A DNA stretch of 64,000 nucleotides from Lunularia cruciata (lineage: Eukaryota > Streptophyta > Marchantiopsida > Lunulariales > Lunulariaceae): contig OX419758.1 of the NCBI GenBank assembly GCA_948567375.1, positions 60,331,001 through 60,395,000 on the forward strand, read 5' to 3'. Shown in pieces: positions 11,380 through 22,698 of the stretch. Numbering within the stretch: the first letter of the stretch is position 1; the number at the start of each line of letters is the position of its first letter. The notes under the pieces are model-generated. The model saw nothing but the letters and a program-made list of their open reading frames with translations. It was not told the DNA's origin and did not search any database. Made by a program: the position numbers and the translations under genes.

Positions 11380-13560
11380 TTTTTGAGGCTGGTTTGGTAA
11401 AGATTTCATATGGAGAATATGCTTTAGCTACAATGATGCTAGCCAAGAAGGATATGCATGGTTAGATAGGTGGATATGTGTAGATTATCATCTCATCAAT
11501 CAAAAGACTAGGGCTGATCAGATATACCATACCTACATTGGAGGAGATCTTTGATGTGATTGGGCATGCAAAGGTCTTCAATACTTTGGATCTTTGAGCA
11601 AAATATCATCAATTAAAAATCAAGGAAGAGGACAAGTCCAAGATAGCATTTTGGGTTATCAATCCTCACGTCAAGGATGTATGATATAAGTGGAGGTTAT
11701 TACTATTTGGGTTAAAGAATGCTCTTGCCAAGTTCGAAAGGGTCATGGAAAAGATCCTAGCAAGATTGGATTTTTCTTGATACTATATTGATGACATTTT
11801 GGTCTATAACACCATTGTGGAGGAGTATGGGAGATATTTGTTGGAGGTGTTCGAGAGATAGAGATCTCATGGACTCAAATTGCATCTTGAGAAGTGTAGA
11901 TTCTTCCATGAGTAGGTTCAGTATTTGGGTCATACTATCTATCTTGGTGGACTTGGTGTTCAATAGACCAAGGTGGAGGCTATTGCATGTATTCCTTAGC
12001 CTACAAATGTGAGCAAAGTGTGAGCATTCCTTGGATTGGTGAGCTTTTATCACAAATATATTAGGAGATTTAGTGTCATTGCCAAGGCCTTGACAAAGCT
12101 GACCAAGCTTACACAAGAGTGGTGTTGGGGAGATGAGCAAGAGAGAAATTTTTTAGAGCTGAAGGGGAAGTTGATATCAACCCCTATTCTTAGGAGACCA
12201 ATTGGAGGATGACCATTCCAAGTTCATATTTATTGGAGTACAATGGGGCTTGAAGTAGTATTCACCCAATAAGATGATGAGTGAAAGAAGTTTGTGGTGT
12301 CCTGTGCTAGTTGCTCCAACAATTCACTAGAGGCAAAATATAGTTCATATGAGGGAGAGTGTTTGGCAACATTGTGGGGAGTAGTACATTTCCAGTGTTA
12401 TCTATTTGATAACCCTTTCACTTATATCACTGATCATCAACCAATAAAGTGGTTGATTGAGTTTGATAAGCTTTTAAGCTTGTAAAATGAGTTTGATTTT
12501 ACATGAGTATAATTTCATGGTTATTCACAGACTTGGAGTAGTGAATCATGATGCAGATGGGTTGAAAAGAAACCCATGTCTCAACTAACAAGATCAAACT
12601 AGAGAACATTGGCATGGTGAGACAAATGAGAAGATGGTGCCAAATGGGTATGCATCTACCTTTTATGTATATTTTTTGAGGCCTCTCAAAAAATATAGGA
12701 TGTTATCTCTCTCAACATATATATGAGGAGTTGTTGAGATCACAAATCCAAAGGGTGAAGATATTGGTATAAGTCAGCAAGACATTCATGGTCATATTTT
12801 AGTGATTATTATCTTTGCCTAGTGTTGTGGGTAGCACAATTGGTGCCAAGGAGAGGGACCATGTCCTTCAAGAAGCCAAGCGGTTTAGATTGGAGGACAA
12901 AACCCTTCTTTGTATATGGGAGAATGGTAGAGTGCGAGTAGTACCACTATTATTTTAGAGACCACAATTAGTATGTCAGGCTCATGACGAGCTAGGATAT
13001 TTTGGAGTAAAGCATACATATATTTTACTCCCAAGTCATTATTAGTGGTGCGGTATCTAGACCAATGTAATAATATTTTGTTGCTAGATGTGTGGTTTAT
13101 GACCAAGTTAGAGCATCATTTAATGCTCCTACACCACAATTACACCAATTAGCTATCATTAGATTAGGTAACCATTGGAGTTTGGACTTTGTTGTATCTT
13201 TATCATTGACTATGAGACATCATAAATATGTTTAGGTTATGGTGAAGGTCTTTTCCAAGTGGATTGAGTTGGTGGCACTTCCTGAAAAGTCTAGTGAAGA
13301 GACAACTTACTCATTCCTAGATTGGTTTCTTAGTCCTTTTGGTGCACCACTTAAGGTTTTGACTGATGAGGGTATAGAGTTCTTGGAGAAGTTTCAAGTC
13401 TTGTGTGAAAAGGTCTTGATTGATCATCATACTACCTCTTGAGATCACCTTGAGGTAGGTAGTTTAGCAAAGAGAGTGGTTTAGATGGTGAAGAAAGGCT
13501 TGTGTAAGTACAATTTGCATAAAGGCCACTTGGGAGATTTTAATCTCTAATTACCTTGGT
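11380..13560 (+). pseudogene. RT, RNase H and integrase remnants of element E1
   Basis: Reverse transcriptase runs from about 11380 to 11810 and keeps FGLKNA and the catalytic YIDDILVYN. RNase H lies at about 12200-12485 (CASCSNNSLEAKY, ITDHQPIKWL). Integrase lies at about 12890-13560, with the zinc-binding region before a core containing the first acidic site near VMVKVFSKW and LTDEGIEFL at the second. Stops are frequent. The family differs from A and B: its RNase H reads HFQCYLF where A has KHWKHYL, and no chromodomain was seen. Confidence 0.72.
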
Positions 13561-14428
13561 TGGCTATGGTCTATCAATTTAGCCAGCAAGCCTCCTTAGC
13601 ATCCTTCTCTCCTTACTTTCTACTCTATGGATGAGATCTAAATTTACTTGCAGCCATTCATTGTGATGCTACCATAGTTTTGGACTTGGATGATCTAGAT
13701 GTATGAGTAAGCATAAGTTCTCAATGGATAGAGATCTTCCAAAGATTGATGCTAATAGCCTTTGAGAACTTAGCAATTGCTCAACATATAGATACCTTAC
13801 ACTATGTTACTATTCAAGGAGGAGATTATAGACCCTTGATCTATGATTTCATCCAAGTGATTATGTATATCTATAGCATACTACACTGACAACATTTGAT
13901 GTTACTACAAGCCACACTATCTTGAGAGTGTGCAAGATTTTGCTTTCCAAAGTCCTCACGTTGGAGGACATGATAGTGTTTTTTAGAAGGAGCATATGCA
14001 CAATTATGCACAATGTCATCTCCCAAACATTAATGGCACTTTGGAGCCAAGCTTGGCACTTATATGTGCAAGCTTGTGGTGTAAGTTATGTGGCTCTTTT
14101 GGTGGAGCTACAACTATGTTGGTGTATGATGGCTGTTCAAGAGGATGGCATGTGTTTTTTTTGACCCCTCCTCCCACATTGGTTATGTCCTAGATGTACT
14201 TGATTTATATTTAGTTCACCATTTATGTGATATAGATTGCAAAAAATTGACTAATAATGGGGCTCAATAGTACGTGGTCTCTTGATCTTGGCACACCATA
14301 GTACATATCCCATACTTGGAGTAGATGACTATCTAGAGTTAAAGAGACCTAACCATTAGTTAGAGTGCAATTGTGGCACTTTAGAGTACATGTATGACTT
14401 ATGTGTGAGTTGTGGTTCTATAATGTAT

Positions 14429-15161
14429 TGTAATACTCCGAGGACAAGAGAAGAGAGAAAACACAGATTGCGCACTCAAACAATCGATGCCCCAAGGGAG
14501 CACCTTCTCTTTATTATATAGCCAAAGAGGATCTCCTCAAAGGAAGCTCCACCATAGGATTAGGGACACAGATAGGTGACATGTCAGCAAGCTCCACCCT
14601 TGGATTACTTACTTGGATGGGTGACATGTCTGGTCTAGGTCCTATCTGGTTGGTCAAACAAGCTTTGACCAAAGGAATCTTTTAGGAATCTTCTTGTAGG
14701 AATGTTAGAATCACGTAAGGTACCATTGGAAAGCTCTCGACGAGACAAAGCAGGTGAAAGGGAAGACCAGCCTTTAATCCTTGGAGGGGGGGGGCTGCAC
14801 ATTTTTGAGGCCTAATTCATCCGTTTAGGCCTCCGAAATTGCCTTCAAAGATTTCAGGCATATTTTGGTTCCTACTCTATTAGTAAAAGTCCCCTTTTGG
14901 TGATATCTCTTTCTGATCTGTTTAGTCCATCATGTGTAACATCCTTTTAGATGTTACCAAACCAATTCTCGCCTTTAAATCATATGTCTAGCTATTGGTT
15001 CTAAGGTTCTCAAGTCTATTTTGGTTTCTGCCCTATTAGTAGAAGTACTCTTTTGGTGATACTTCTATCTTATCTATTTTGACCATCATGTATAACATCA
15101 TTCTAGATGTTACCAAACCAAATTTCACATCTAGATCATATGGCTAGCTCTTGGTATTACA
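14429..15161 (-). repeat. Solo LTR of family A (long form) with 5-bp target duplication
   Basis: The block starts TGTAATACTCCGAGGACAAG and ends TTGGTATTACA, 733 bp. TGTAT stands directly on both sides (14424-14428 and 15162-15166). It matches the LTR of element H (62156-62896) nearly throughout, including the 156-bp tandem unit and a run of Gs. Nothing internal is left, so it is a solo LTR produced by recombination. Confidence 0.95.
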
Positions 15162-15950
15162 TGTATGATGTTAACAATGATGTATTTTGTGTAATAATGT
15201 ATACATGAACAACAACTATCACGACATTGGTAGCGCCATAGCTAGTTTGCTTGGATGTTGGAGTGGTAGTGTTGGCGTCATAGTTATTTTAGTAGTTGCA
15301 CATGGACTACTTGATGACGGCCAAATTTCATGTTAGGACTATTGATCACATATTGGGACCCACTATCACTTTCATTGTTTGCACAATTAGATGTACCATC
15401 AATGGCACCGTTAGTGCTAGAGACCTAGGTGGGGCAGAGGGCTGTACTTTCAAAGTGCAGCTCTAGAGAGCTCACTTCTTTGATGTTGAGCCTTCAAGTT
15501 CTATGGTGGATAGAGGCGGACAAGCATCACCTAGAGTCTCTTAGCTAGAGTGACTTGACTATAATCAATGCTTGATTGTTGAGTGGAGAATTGAATTCAG
15601 ATTTGATTTGAGTGTGATTCGAGTGGAAGAGTGAACTGACTATTGTTGCACTTTAGAATTCATATATGACTAATGTGTGAATTGTACTTTTATAGAGTGT
15701 GATGACAACGATCTATGTTATAGAGATATGTTATGTAGATGTATATACTCACAACATGGAAAAAAGATAAGAATTTCAAATTTTTTTCACTTCCACATTC
15801 ACTAGTACTTTTGCCATTGATCATATATTGAATTCCATTTGTATCGTGAGGAAAATCTATCCATGCATCGAATATATTATCAAGGATGCTTTTACATGTA
15901 AACAATTGATTTCAAATCTAATTTGTCCAACTCCATGAGATGATCTCTCG
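15162..15950. other. Tail of element E1, then transition to the gene island
   Basis: From 15162 to about 15700 the sequence continues the family E tail that was split by the solo LTR. GATGTTAACAATGATGTAT here corresponds to GATGTTGATAGTGATGTAT on the minus strand at about 31900. After about 15750 no repeat is recognised. No gene is seen. Confidence 0.5.
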
Positions 15951-16086
15951 CCATAATTGCGAAGTCTCTCTGTCTTAGGTACCGCCGATACTTGGGCAAT
16001 GCTGTATCAAAGAACCATTGACTGTAACTGTCGGTTGAATCTTCGAGTTAAAGTCTCTAAAGTAAAAGTCAAATTAGAAGTTCTTC

Positions 16087-16125
16087 ACTGTTGCCTCTCA
16101 TGTGCATCTCATGAGAGGCAACAGT
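16087..16125. repeat. Perfect 16-bp inverted repeat with 7-base loop
   Basis: ACTGTTGCCTCTCATG at 16087-16102 is exactly complementary to 16110-16125. Pairing outside the core is weak, so the stem is about 16 bp. Confidence 0.9.
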
Positions 16126-17456
16126 CAAGTCTTCCTGAATTTACTGTTGTATAAATAAAAGCTGTTGTTCATGGTAGATGTAACGTGAGTGAGAAAAGAT
16201 GTTTCCAATGGTCCAAGCATTTTGGGTTCAAAAAGACAAAATTGAATAGTCTAACGCTTGGACTATTCCAAGCTTCTTGTCCTTGTTCCCAAGAACATTG
16301 TGCCCACTAGATATCCGGAAGTATAAAACATTCGTATTTGAATGTGAAGGTACCGATCCAAAGTCAAGCACATAGTCCTTACATTTGAGCTAAATATACC
16401 TACTCACGGGTGAGGTATTTGTTCATCTCACATCTGTAATGGATCCCCCTCCCTAAGCATCATGCTTGTTGTAAAGAAGGTATAGAAAGCAGTTCTCACG
16501 ATGAATGTCGAACTTTAACCGGATTGAACTTCGTATGCTGAAGCACTTTCCAGTTTCTTCTTAGTCTTCGAAGACCCACACACATGAGAATTGCAAAACT
16601 CGAGATTCCTGCATAGCAACTTTGTTCTCTCACGTTTCCGCATTCATTTGATTTGGTATCCCTGCGAAAAGGATGCCTGGCTCTCCACGTGCCCGCGAAG
16701 AAGAATGTAATCTGGGTAGCACATGCCATGTTCCAGGGCACGAGATTTTGCGCTTTTCAATCAATCTCCAAATTGCAAGTATGTTCGACACATGGCCTGT
16801 TACTACTATCAGGAACGCACTGTACCATTTTATCAACGGTGGGATATGTGTATATTAACCTCGATTTGGACTCTTCAGTTTCCGTGCCCACTATTTTCCA
16901 CTGGGTGTAGCAACGTGGTCTTCATTCTGTCCGTCTTGCCTTTCTCCGTGAAAAGACTTTCTCTGTTCAATCTAGGCAATATGAGTCTTAAGTCACATCG
17001 AAGACTTTGTCGGCAAAGCTTATAATAAAACATGAGTGTAAGACTATAAATGCACTGGCAAGTAGCGACATTCTTAACGTGAGAACAAGTCTGTCTACTC
17101 TCTGTTTGTTGTTGGGATTTGCTTTTAGCCTTGCCATTTACAGTCGAGGCTCCGGTCCAGGATTCTCTTCCCAGAAGCGTATTTATGTCCTGGTTTCCGT
17201 AGACTGCCTGTTAGCTGGAGAAAGTACATAATCGATCATTCCGGTCCCATGTGGAGAGTTATATTTCTGATCTATCAGGACTGGATTGAATCTCATATCA
17301 GATGAGATGGTGGTCGACACGTTTATCAGGAATTGCCCACTAGCTTACCACGAGTTTACAATTCGAGATAACAAGAAACACCACTCACAGTTTTCCATTT
17401 TGTAATTTATTTTTGACAAGATGGATGTATCCATTGCTGTACAGAGAACATTAGAT

Positions 17457-17714
17457 AAAACAATCCATAAAAGAACAATTGCATTAGGTAATGTCTGTTT
17501 GGAACAAGTATCATCTAGAGTGATTAATCCACCTATAAAAGAACAATCACATGAGGTAATATTTGTCCGGAACAAGTATCATCTAGTCTGATAAAAACAT
17601 CCATAAAAGAACTATATTTGTTTGGTATAAGTATCATCTAGTGATTAAACCATTAACTTAAAAAACAATTACATCAGGTGATGCTCGTTCGGAACAAGAA
17701 TCACTTAGTGTGAT
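17457..17714. repeat. Four imperfect tandem copies of a 53-69 bp unit
   Basis: Copies begin at about 17457, 17525, 17593 and 17646. Each has a core like CATAAAAGAACAAT, then a GGTAAT region, GGAACAAGTATCATCTAG and TGATT. The third copy is shortened in the middle. TGTGATT recurs just after the array (about 17750). Confidence 0.85.
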
Positions 17715-19312
17715 TCTCACTCGAATACTCCAGTGTTTATAGCCATATAGTGTGATTTATATGCGGATACTCTTGTTTTATAAACATACTAGCAAGGATG
17801 CTAATGCACGTATGCGAAGAAGTCCGACCCGGTTTTAGATACCTGTTCGTTCTAGAATATTAGAATAAAAGAATCATTTTATATAACCATTTTATGATAT
17901 TTAAATTTTAAGAAAATAAAAATATCATATTAAAATTATGAAAATAAAACCAGTTTACTTCTCTAGAGATCTTTCATTATGAAATCTTATTTTTATTAAA
18001 TCTGGTAAAAATTATAATAAATCTTTCTTTAACTTATTAGTAGTATAAAGATGATATGGTCTACGATACAGTTGAGATAACTCTGACATCCTAAGTGCAT
18101 TTGGGTTGGTTTCTCAATCCGTCCTAGGTGCAGTAGGAGGATACATTTCCCGGTCCGATTTAGTGGGGCTTTAGCCCCGTTTATCACCTAGGTTTTTTCA
18201 CTTGAACAGCTTGGTAGGGTCTACCCATCGTTCCTACTTTTTGTTCGAGTCGCCCTTGCCTCAATTAAATGAGTTCCTCGTGACATTTGTTCATAACCGC
18301 AGTTGGCTAGTACAAGACCATTAAAGATAGACTGCACCATTTCTAGATTACGGGCCGCCAGTCATTTGATCTGATCTTTCTTCACTCTGAAATCAACTGC
18401 ACCGGTGCAACGGCTTCAATTGAAGTAATGAGATAATACTTAAACGTCATATTCGAACTTTGTCTAGGTGGCCCGATGAGGAAGAAAATGCGCAATGAAT
18501 GAGGATAATGTTCAAGCAAAGAGGACATTTTCCTTTCTTTTCCTGGGCGCCTTCAAACGTTTGCCCTCTAGATTCCACTCCTGCAATGTGTGACGTGAGT
18601 CGAATTCTTGTTACATATTAATGCTGCCAGCACTGCTAGGACCTCAGATGCAATAACCAAATGAAGAATGAAGACACAACCGTAGGGAGACCTGCAACGA
18701 TTGTGTGCTTAGAGTGTGCTCAGAGTCCGACTTCTACGTCAAAGCCTAAGAATTTGTCGGCCCACTTCCATCCACGGAGTAATCCTTGATCTGACACATG
18801 CTCGGAGTAGTTTCCAAGAACCCTACATTTCTCGGTTCTCCGACGACAAACCTTGGAAGACAAAGGTAGCCGATCGCATTCATTTTTGTGTAGTTGCCAA
18901 CTATCCTGTCAGAGACTCATCTTCGCTACCCCAGAGCATGGCAGACGAATACCCCTTCCTCCTTTCAGTAATCGCGTAGTCCACAAACCTTTTCTATGAA
19001 GTGAGAAACACTAAGGCAGTCCGGCGATGCAAATGAGTGACACCAACTGTCTCCCAAGTTCTTTTCGAGATGAAGAATATAGCTTGTGTGAAAGAGTCGT
19101 AGATGGCACTTAATTTAAACTCAATAATGTACAATTCTCGAAAGACGATGTTCAGTGCCTACAACATAAAGAATGTGGAGTGGCCTGTCTGATAGTCCAC
19201 CTGCGAGTCTCATGTAAATGTTTAATAGAAGCACCTTCAATGTTGAAAAGGTTTAAGTCGTTAATTTTCAGTTCTCACTGGCAATCATTCAAGTCGAGCA
19301 ATGGTAGTCTGG

Positions 19313-20521
19313 TCATTGGAAGGCAACATCGATACCTTTCTCCTTTAAGAAGGCTTTTGCCTCATCTATGTCCTGTGCAGTAACAACGACCGAAGCTGTC
19401 AACTCTGCAAACTTACGCTTGTTGCTGAATAGGCAGAGTGACGAACAAGTCTAAATATAGGCAAATTCCAAATAAAGCAATGAGTTAAGTGATCACCATG
19501 CCGTAGTAACATAAAGGTGTTCTTCCAGACAACTAGTATTGAGACCAGTGCCAACTGGACTTAGCAGATCTTCTTTAATCTTAGCAGATTAAAGAAGACA
19601 TGATTGTTTCACAAGGGAACTCGAGTTAGAGAGGGATTCATGTTCTGCCTTCTGTCAATTAAGGGATCACTGTCCTTTGTAGGAATCGATGAGTATTTTC
19701 ATGTACTTCATTAGGTCTCCATGTGCCAAAAAGCCCTGAACCCTTGATATTCTATTTCTCAGAAGATAACAACTTCAGAACTCCAACTGGTTTTTGAGGG
19801 TCTGATCAAAGTAAAGGTGATTTGCGAAAGTATTATATCCGCTTCAGGCTCCAATCGCAATTTATGTTTTGAAAGCTGCAACAATTAAGAAAATCTAGGG
19901 CAATAACTTGCGGGGAAACGATAACAAGATAACAACAAGGAGAGTTTGAGTACTGTCTTTGCCTTTTGATAAGAATACAATCGTACCTTTTGAAGCAGGA
20001 CCGATTCATGGGGACATGTTGGAAAAACCATGACGCCATATCCGACCATACCTAAACCGTAGCATCCAAGAGCAACCAACGCGTAAACAGGTACCTGCTC
20101 ACAATACAGCCAAAACCACTGAAGCATTGAATAATTGTTCTCAAAAACTATGGTACTCCGTGAACTACACAGGCACCAGGAAGTTACAGAGAAATCAGTC
20201 ATGTTGAGTAGATACGATCCCACTTCATTAAGCCTGTAGAGAAACGGAAGAGCATCTAGAGTAATGGCCCCCAGGCCGGAGACGCTAGGGGTGGATTCAT
20301 AACCATACTGATCGTAAGGTTATGATCGTGAAATCAACTCTGTTCCTCACTAACGAATCGACCGCAGTATTGAGATTCGCTTCGCTTCAACGCGCAAGAG
20401 CAGAACTTACATAAGGAAGAACGAGCCTAAACGATGGAGGAATTTCAGATGAAAGGAGTAGGGAAATCCACACTGCCACCAACGTTCCAACCAATGCGGC
20501 GAACTTCCACACCTGCTTCAT
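19313..20521 (-). CDS. DPM3: Dolichol-phosphate mannosyltransferase subunit 3 (DPM3), three exons
   Basis: The coding exons are 20521-20411, 20094-19987 and 19372-19313, all with GT-AG introns in phase 0, giving 92 residues (Arabidopsis DPM3, from memory, is about 89). DPM3 is the small ER-membrane subunit that tethers the catalytic subunit DPM1 of dolichol-phosphate-mannose synthase, which makes the mannose donor for N-glycans, GPI anchors and O-mannosylation. Exon 1 starts MKQVWKFAALVG and encodes a first membrane helix (about residues 5-24). Exon 2 encodes the second (about 38-61), with the family signature LGCYGLGMVGYGVM followed by FPTCPHE and LLQK. Exon 3 gives DIDEAKAFLKEKGIDV and a stop, the conserved cytosolic tail that contacts DPM1. 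The exon ends join in frame and follow the family order, so the call is firm although no transcript was seen. Confidence 0.93.
19569..19598. repeat. Perfect 13-bp hairpin inside DPM3 intron 2
   Basis: TCTTCTTTAATCT (19569-19581) and AGATTAAAGAAGA (19586-19598) are exact inverted copies separated by TAGC. It lies in the 614-bp second intron of DPM3. Confidence 0.9.
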
Positions 20522-20562
20522 GTCCTCGATTTCAAACCTGCACCTGTCCTCGATTTCAAACC
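20521..20562. repeat. 24-bp tandem duplication at the DPM3 start codon
   Basis: TGTCCTCGATTTCAAACC occurs at 20521-20538 and again at 20545-20562, a unit of 24 bp repeated 1.75 times. On the coding strand the copy nearer the gene ends in the start ATG, while the upstream copy ends in ACAGG and has no ATG. It therefore lies in the 5' leader. Confidence 0.9.
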
Positions 20563-21017
20563 CCCTAGCTCTGTATAATCATTTTCTTCTCCTCCATCAC
20601 CAGATTCCAATTCCACATCCGCAATCAGATAGTCTCGCCGGACTCTCCCATCAACGTGAATCAACGTGAATGAGTGTCAAGGACCTCGTCCTCAACTCAT
20701 CTAAGGAGCCCTAATTGTCCAAAACGTGCACGGCAGATGCAGGACCCGTACCTGATGGACGGAAGTAAGTACTGTTCGTTCGTGGCTGGAAGGACGCGAA
20801 CTCGTGAATAACGGACCCAACGTTGTAAAGCTGCACTACAGTATCCAGACATTTTCTCTATGCGGCGGAAAGCCGGCAAAGCATGTTCTTGGCTCCGGCA
20901 TCTGTGGCACAGGACAGGAGGAAAGAAGGAAGAGTTGTCGTTACGTCATACAATAGTCATAACTCCTCACATAAATTTCGCTCTAAGTGAGCTTACTTGG
21001 CATAAGAATGTTCGCTA

Positions 21018-21157
21018 GTGTAACATTCTACTCAATTCGTCAATGCCGCAAACGGTGTTGATGATCTGAGCAGTTTTCCGGAATGTCCCACAGCCTTTAG
21101 AGTGTTGATGATGAATTAGAATGTTACACTCTAAATCATCATAAACACTTTAAAGGC
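21018..21157. repeat. Nested inverted repeats (21018/21117 and 21093/21136)
   Basis: GTGTAACATTCTA (21018-21030) is exactly inverted at 21117-21129. A second, 22-bp inverted pair lies at 21093-21114 and 21136-21157 (GCCTTTAGAGTGTTGATGATGA against a copy with 20 of 22 matches). The arms interlock, as in a foldback or MITE remnant. Confidence 0.85.
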
Positions 21158-22383
21158 CGCTTCTCTAAAGCTCCAAAACGCCTTGGGCTTGCGTCTAAGT
21201 TTTTGACATGGTAGCAACATAAGCAATGAAACATTTGTTTGATCGACTATGCAGGAGTACACATCGTTTGCTCCGTCGATTTGCTTCCCCTCTTTTCCTT
21301 TGAGTCTTCCTTCCCGGCCTTCAGTCATGTTTCTCGGATTAACATGTCGTACTCACTTTTTGCTCGGTTCGGCAATACCACGAACGGTTTTACATGATGG
21401 CCGTATAACAGTCTGCTCCATTTGTAGCCACCATGAGTGAACTAAGCAATATTAACGTGTTAGTAGTACAATAATACCGCTCGTGATATTGCCTAATTGA
21501 GCCAAATTGAATAGAGCTTGCGGTCTCGAGAGTCATGGCTGAAGTAAGGGAAAGAAGAACAGGGGAGGCAGAGGATTCTGCAATTCAGCAGTTTTACGGA
21601 GCAAACAATGTGTTATTCTTGTGGAGCCATAGAGCACAGTTGATCAAACAAATAATATTTCAATGCTTCTGCTGAGTGACGTTGTGGGTAAGTGAACGCT
21701 ATACTTTCAAAAGCTTGCAAGCAAGCCGAAGGTGTTGTGGATCTTTGGAGAAGCGGCTGGACGTTTTGTACAGTGTTGATGAAACAGAAGATAACACTAG
21801 AGGTCTTCTAACATTTTGCTCAGTTTGCAATATCGCGAGCGATACGGCACTGTTAAACACGCGTTATGTAACACTTTACTCTTTACTCTATTACCTTTTT
21901 CCTGCAAAAAATATTGATAAGTCGAAGCGCAGTATATAAGAGTTTAGAGAGAAGTTTGGTTTTCTCCACCCGGTGAAATTCCTCTTCTACTTACGCATCT
22001 AATTACTTTTAACGGGAATGTTGGCTAATCGAAACAAATATTAATAAGGCTTAGCCTCGGTTACCTAGACTAAGTATTCCCGTGGGCTAGTTTCTGTATG
22101 AGTGATCAAGCATTAGCAATATGACTACGCTATGTTATGGTCTACTCCATAAAGAGCATGTATGTGTTTGTTGTTCATTCACATGTGTTTACACTCTACT
22201 TACTGGGAGCTGACAACATTTGACGTGGATGTCCTGAAACATGTGTCCCGATAATCACCTACTGTTCTTTAGTAAAAGAAAGTGAAACCGAGCCCAAGGA
22301 GAAAGGTCAGCTTTGCAGAAACAAACACAAGTCAGAGCAGATAAACTGCAACAAATAGTACTAGATTGTTTGAGAAGAAATTA

Positions 22384-22479
22384 TTTCACCGAGTTAATTT
22401 AATAATTTCGGTGGATAATTTCACGAGTTATCCACCGAAATTAATCCACCGAGTAATCCACCGAATAACTCGGTGGATT
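22384..22479. repeat. Cluster of CCACCGA/TCGGTGG inverted repeats
   Basis: Perfect arms AATTTCGGTGGATAA (22404-22418) and its complement (22428-22442) form one hairpin. AATCCACCGAG (22443-22453) and CTCGGTGGATT (22469-22479) form a second directly beside it. Further half copies lie at about 22386 and 22456, so seven bases recur six times in about 95 bp in both orientations. Confidence 0.9.
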
Positions 22480-22658
22480 TTATTGTACTGAAATCGCGCT
22501 TTCACACTTGCGACTTAGCCACAAAGGATGACAACTCTTCGCCCTTGGCTATGGGCAACATGTATCGATTTGTCCATCGAGACTATGTGAAGGTAACGTG
22601 TAGCATACTGATTGGTAGCAACGTGCGAAATTAGAAACTATCGAACTTGCTTTATGTG

Positions 22659-22698
22659 ATGAACACTGGTCTGATTTGCATATCAGACCAGTTTCATC
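22659..22698. repeat. Hairpin with perfect 11-bp core
   Basis: ACTGGTCTGAT (22665-22675) is inverted exactly at 22682-22692 with a 6-base loop. The stem extends outwards through GATGAA / TTCATC with one bulged base. Confidence 0.9.

Larger units (their letters stand above)
7180..15750 (+). mobile_element. Element E1: very old Ty3/Gypsy relic
   Basis: Remnants of gag, two zinc knuckles, reverse transcriptase, RNase H and integrase follow in Gypsy order on the plus strand, all broken by stops. A second copy of the same family lies on the minus strand at 31880-35411, and the 3' non-coding tails of the two align. A family A solo LTR (14429-15161) sits in the tail. LTR boundaries could not be set, and a partly repeated stretch at about 14375-14428 and 15650-15710 may mark them. 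Confidence 0.75.
15951..19312. other. Gene-island flank without a recognised gene
   Basis: Base composition changes here: CpG dinucleotides become frequent, unlike the decayed transposons. Short open frames of up to about 100 codons occur on both strands (for example 16496-16741 minus, 16723-17025 plus, 18716-18979 plus). None shows a familiar domain, a signal peptide or exon-like continuity. The stretch holds a perfect hairpin at 16087-16125, a four-copy tandem repeat at 17457-17714, and an AT-rich patch at about 17870-18050. The last few hundred bases are probably the 3' flank of DPM3. Confidence 0.45.

Noticed and set aside
14795-14806. Run of G residues (also 62516-62527) as a regulatory G-quadruplex
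   Set aside because: It is at the same place in related LTRs and is a single homopolymer run, better explained as slippage in the LTR.
16496-17025. Overlapping open frames of 60-100 codons on both strands
   Set aside because: No domain, no exon-like continuity, and frames overlap in several phases. They look like chance frames in CpG-richer DNA.
17457-17714. Repeat array as a CRISPR
   Set aside because: Units are imperfect, joined without unique spacers of constant length, and the context is a plant genome.
18230-18260. GTTCGAGTC as the T loop of a tRNA gene
   Set aside because: The flanking bases do not form a T stem and no anticodon or acceptor stem fits nearby.
18716-18979. 87-codon open frame in the DPM3 3' flank
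   Set aside because: No recognisable motif and no neighbouring exon that extends it. Could be chance.
19885-20223. 112-codon open frame overlapping DPM3 exon 2
   Set aside because: Only its middle part is coding. The ends read into introns, as the GT and AG sites and the family alignment show.
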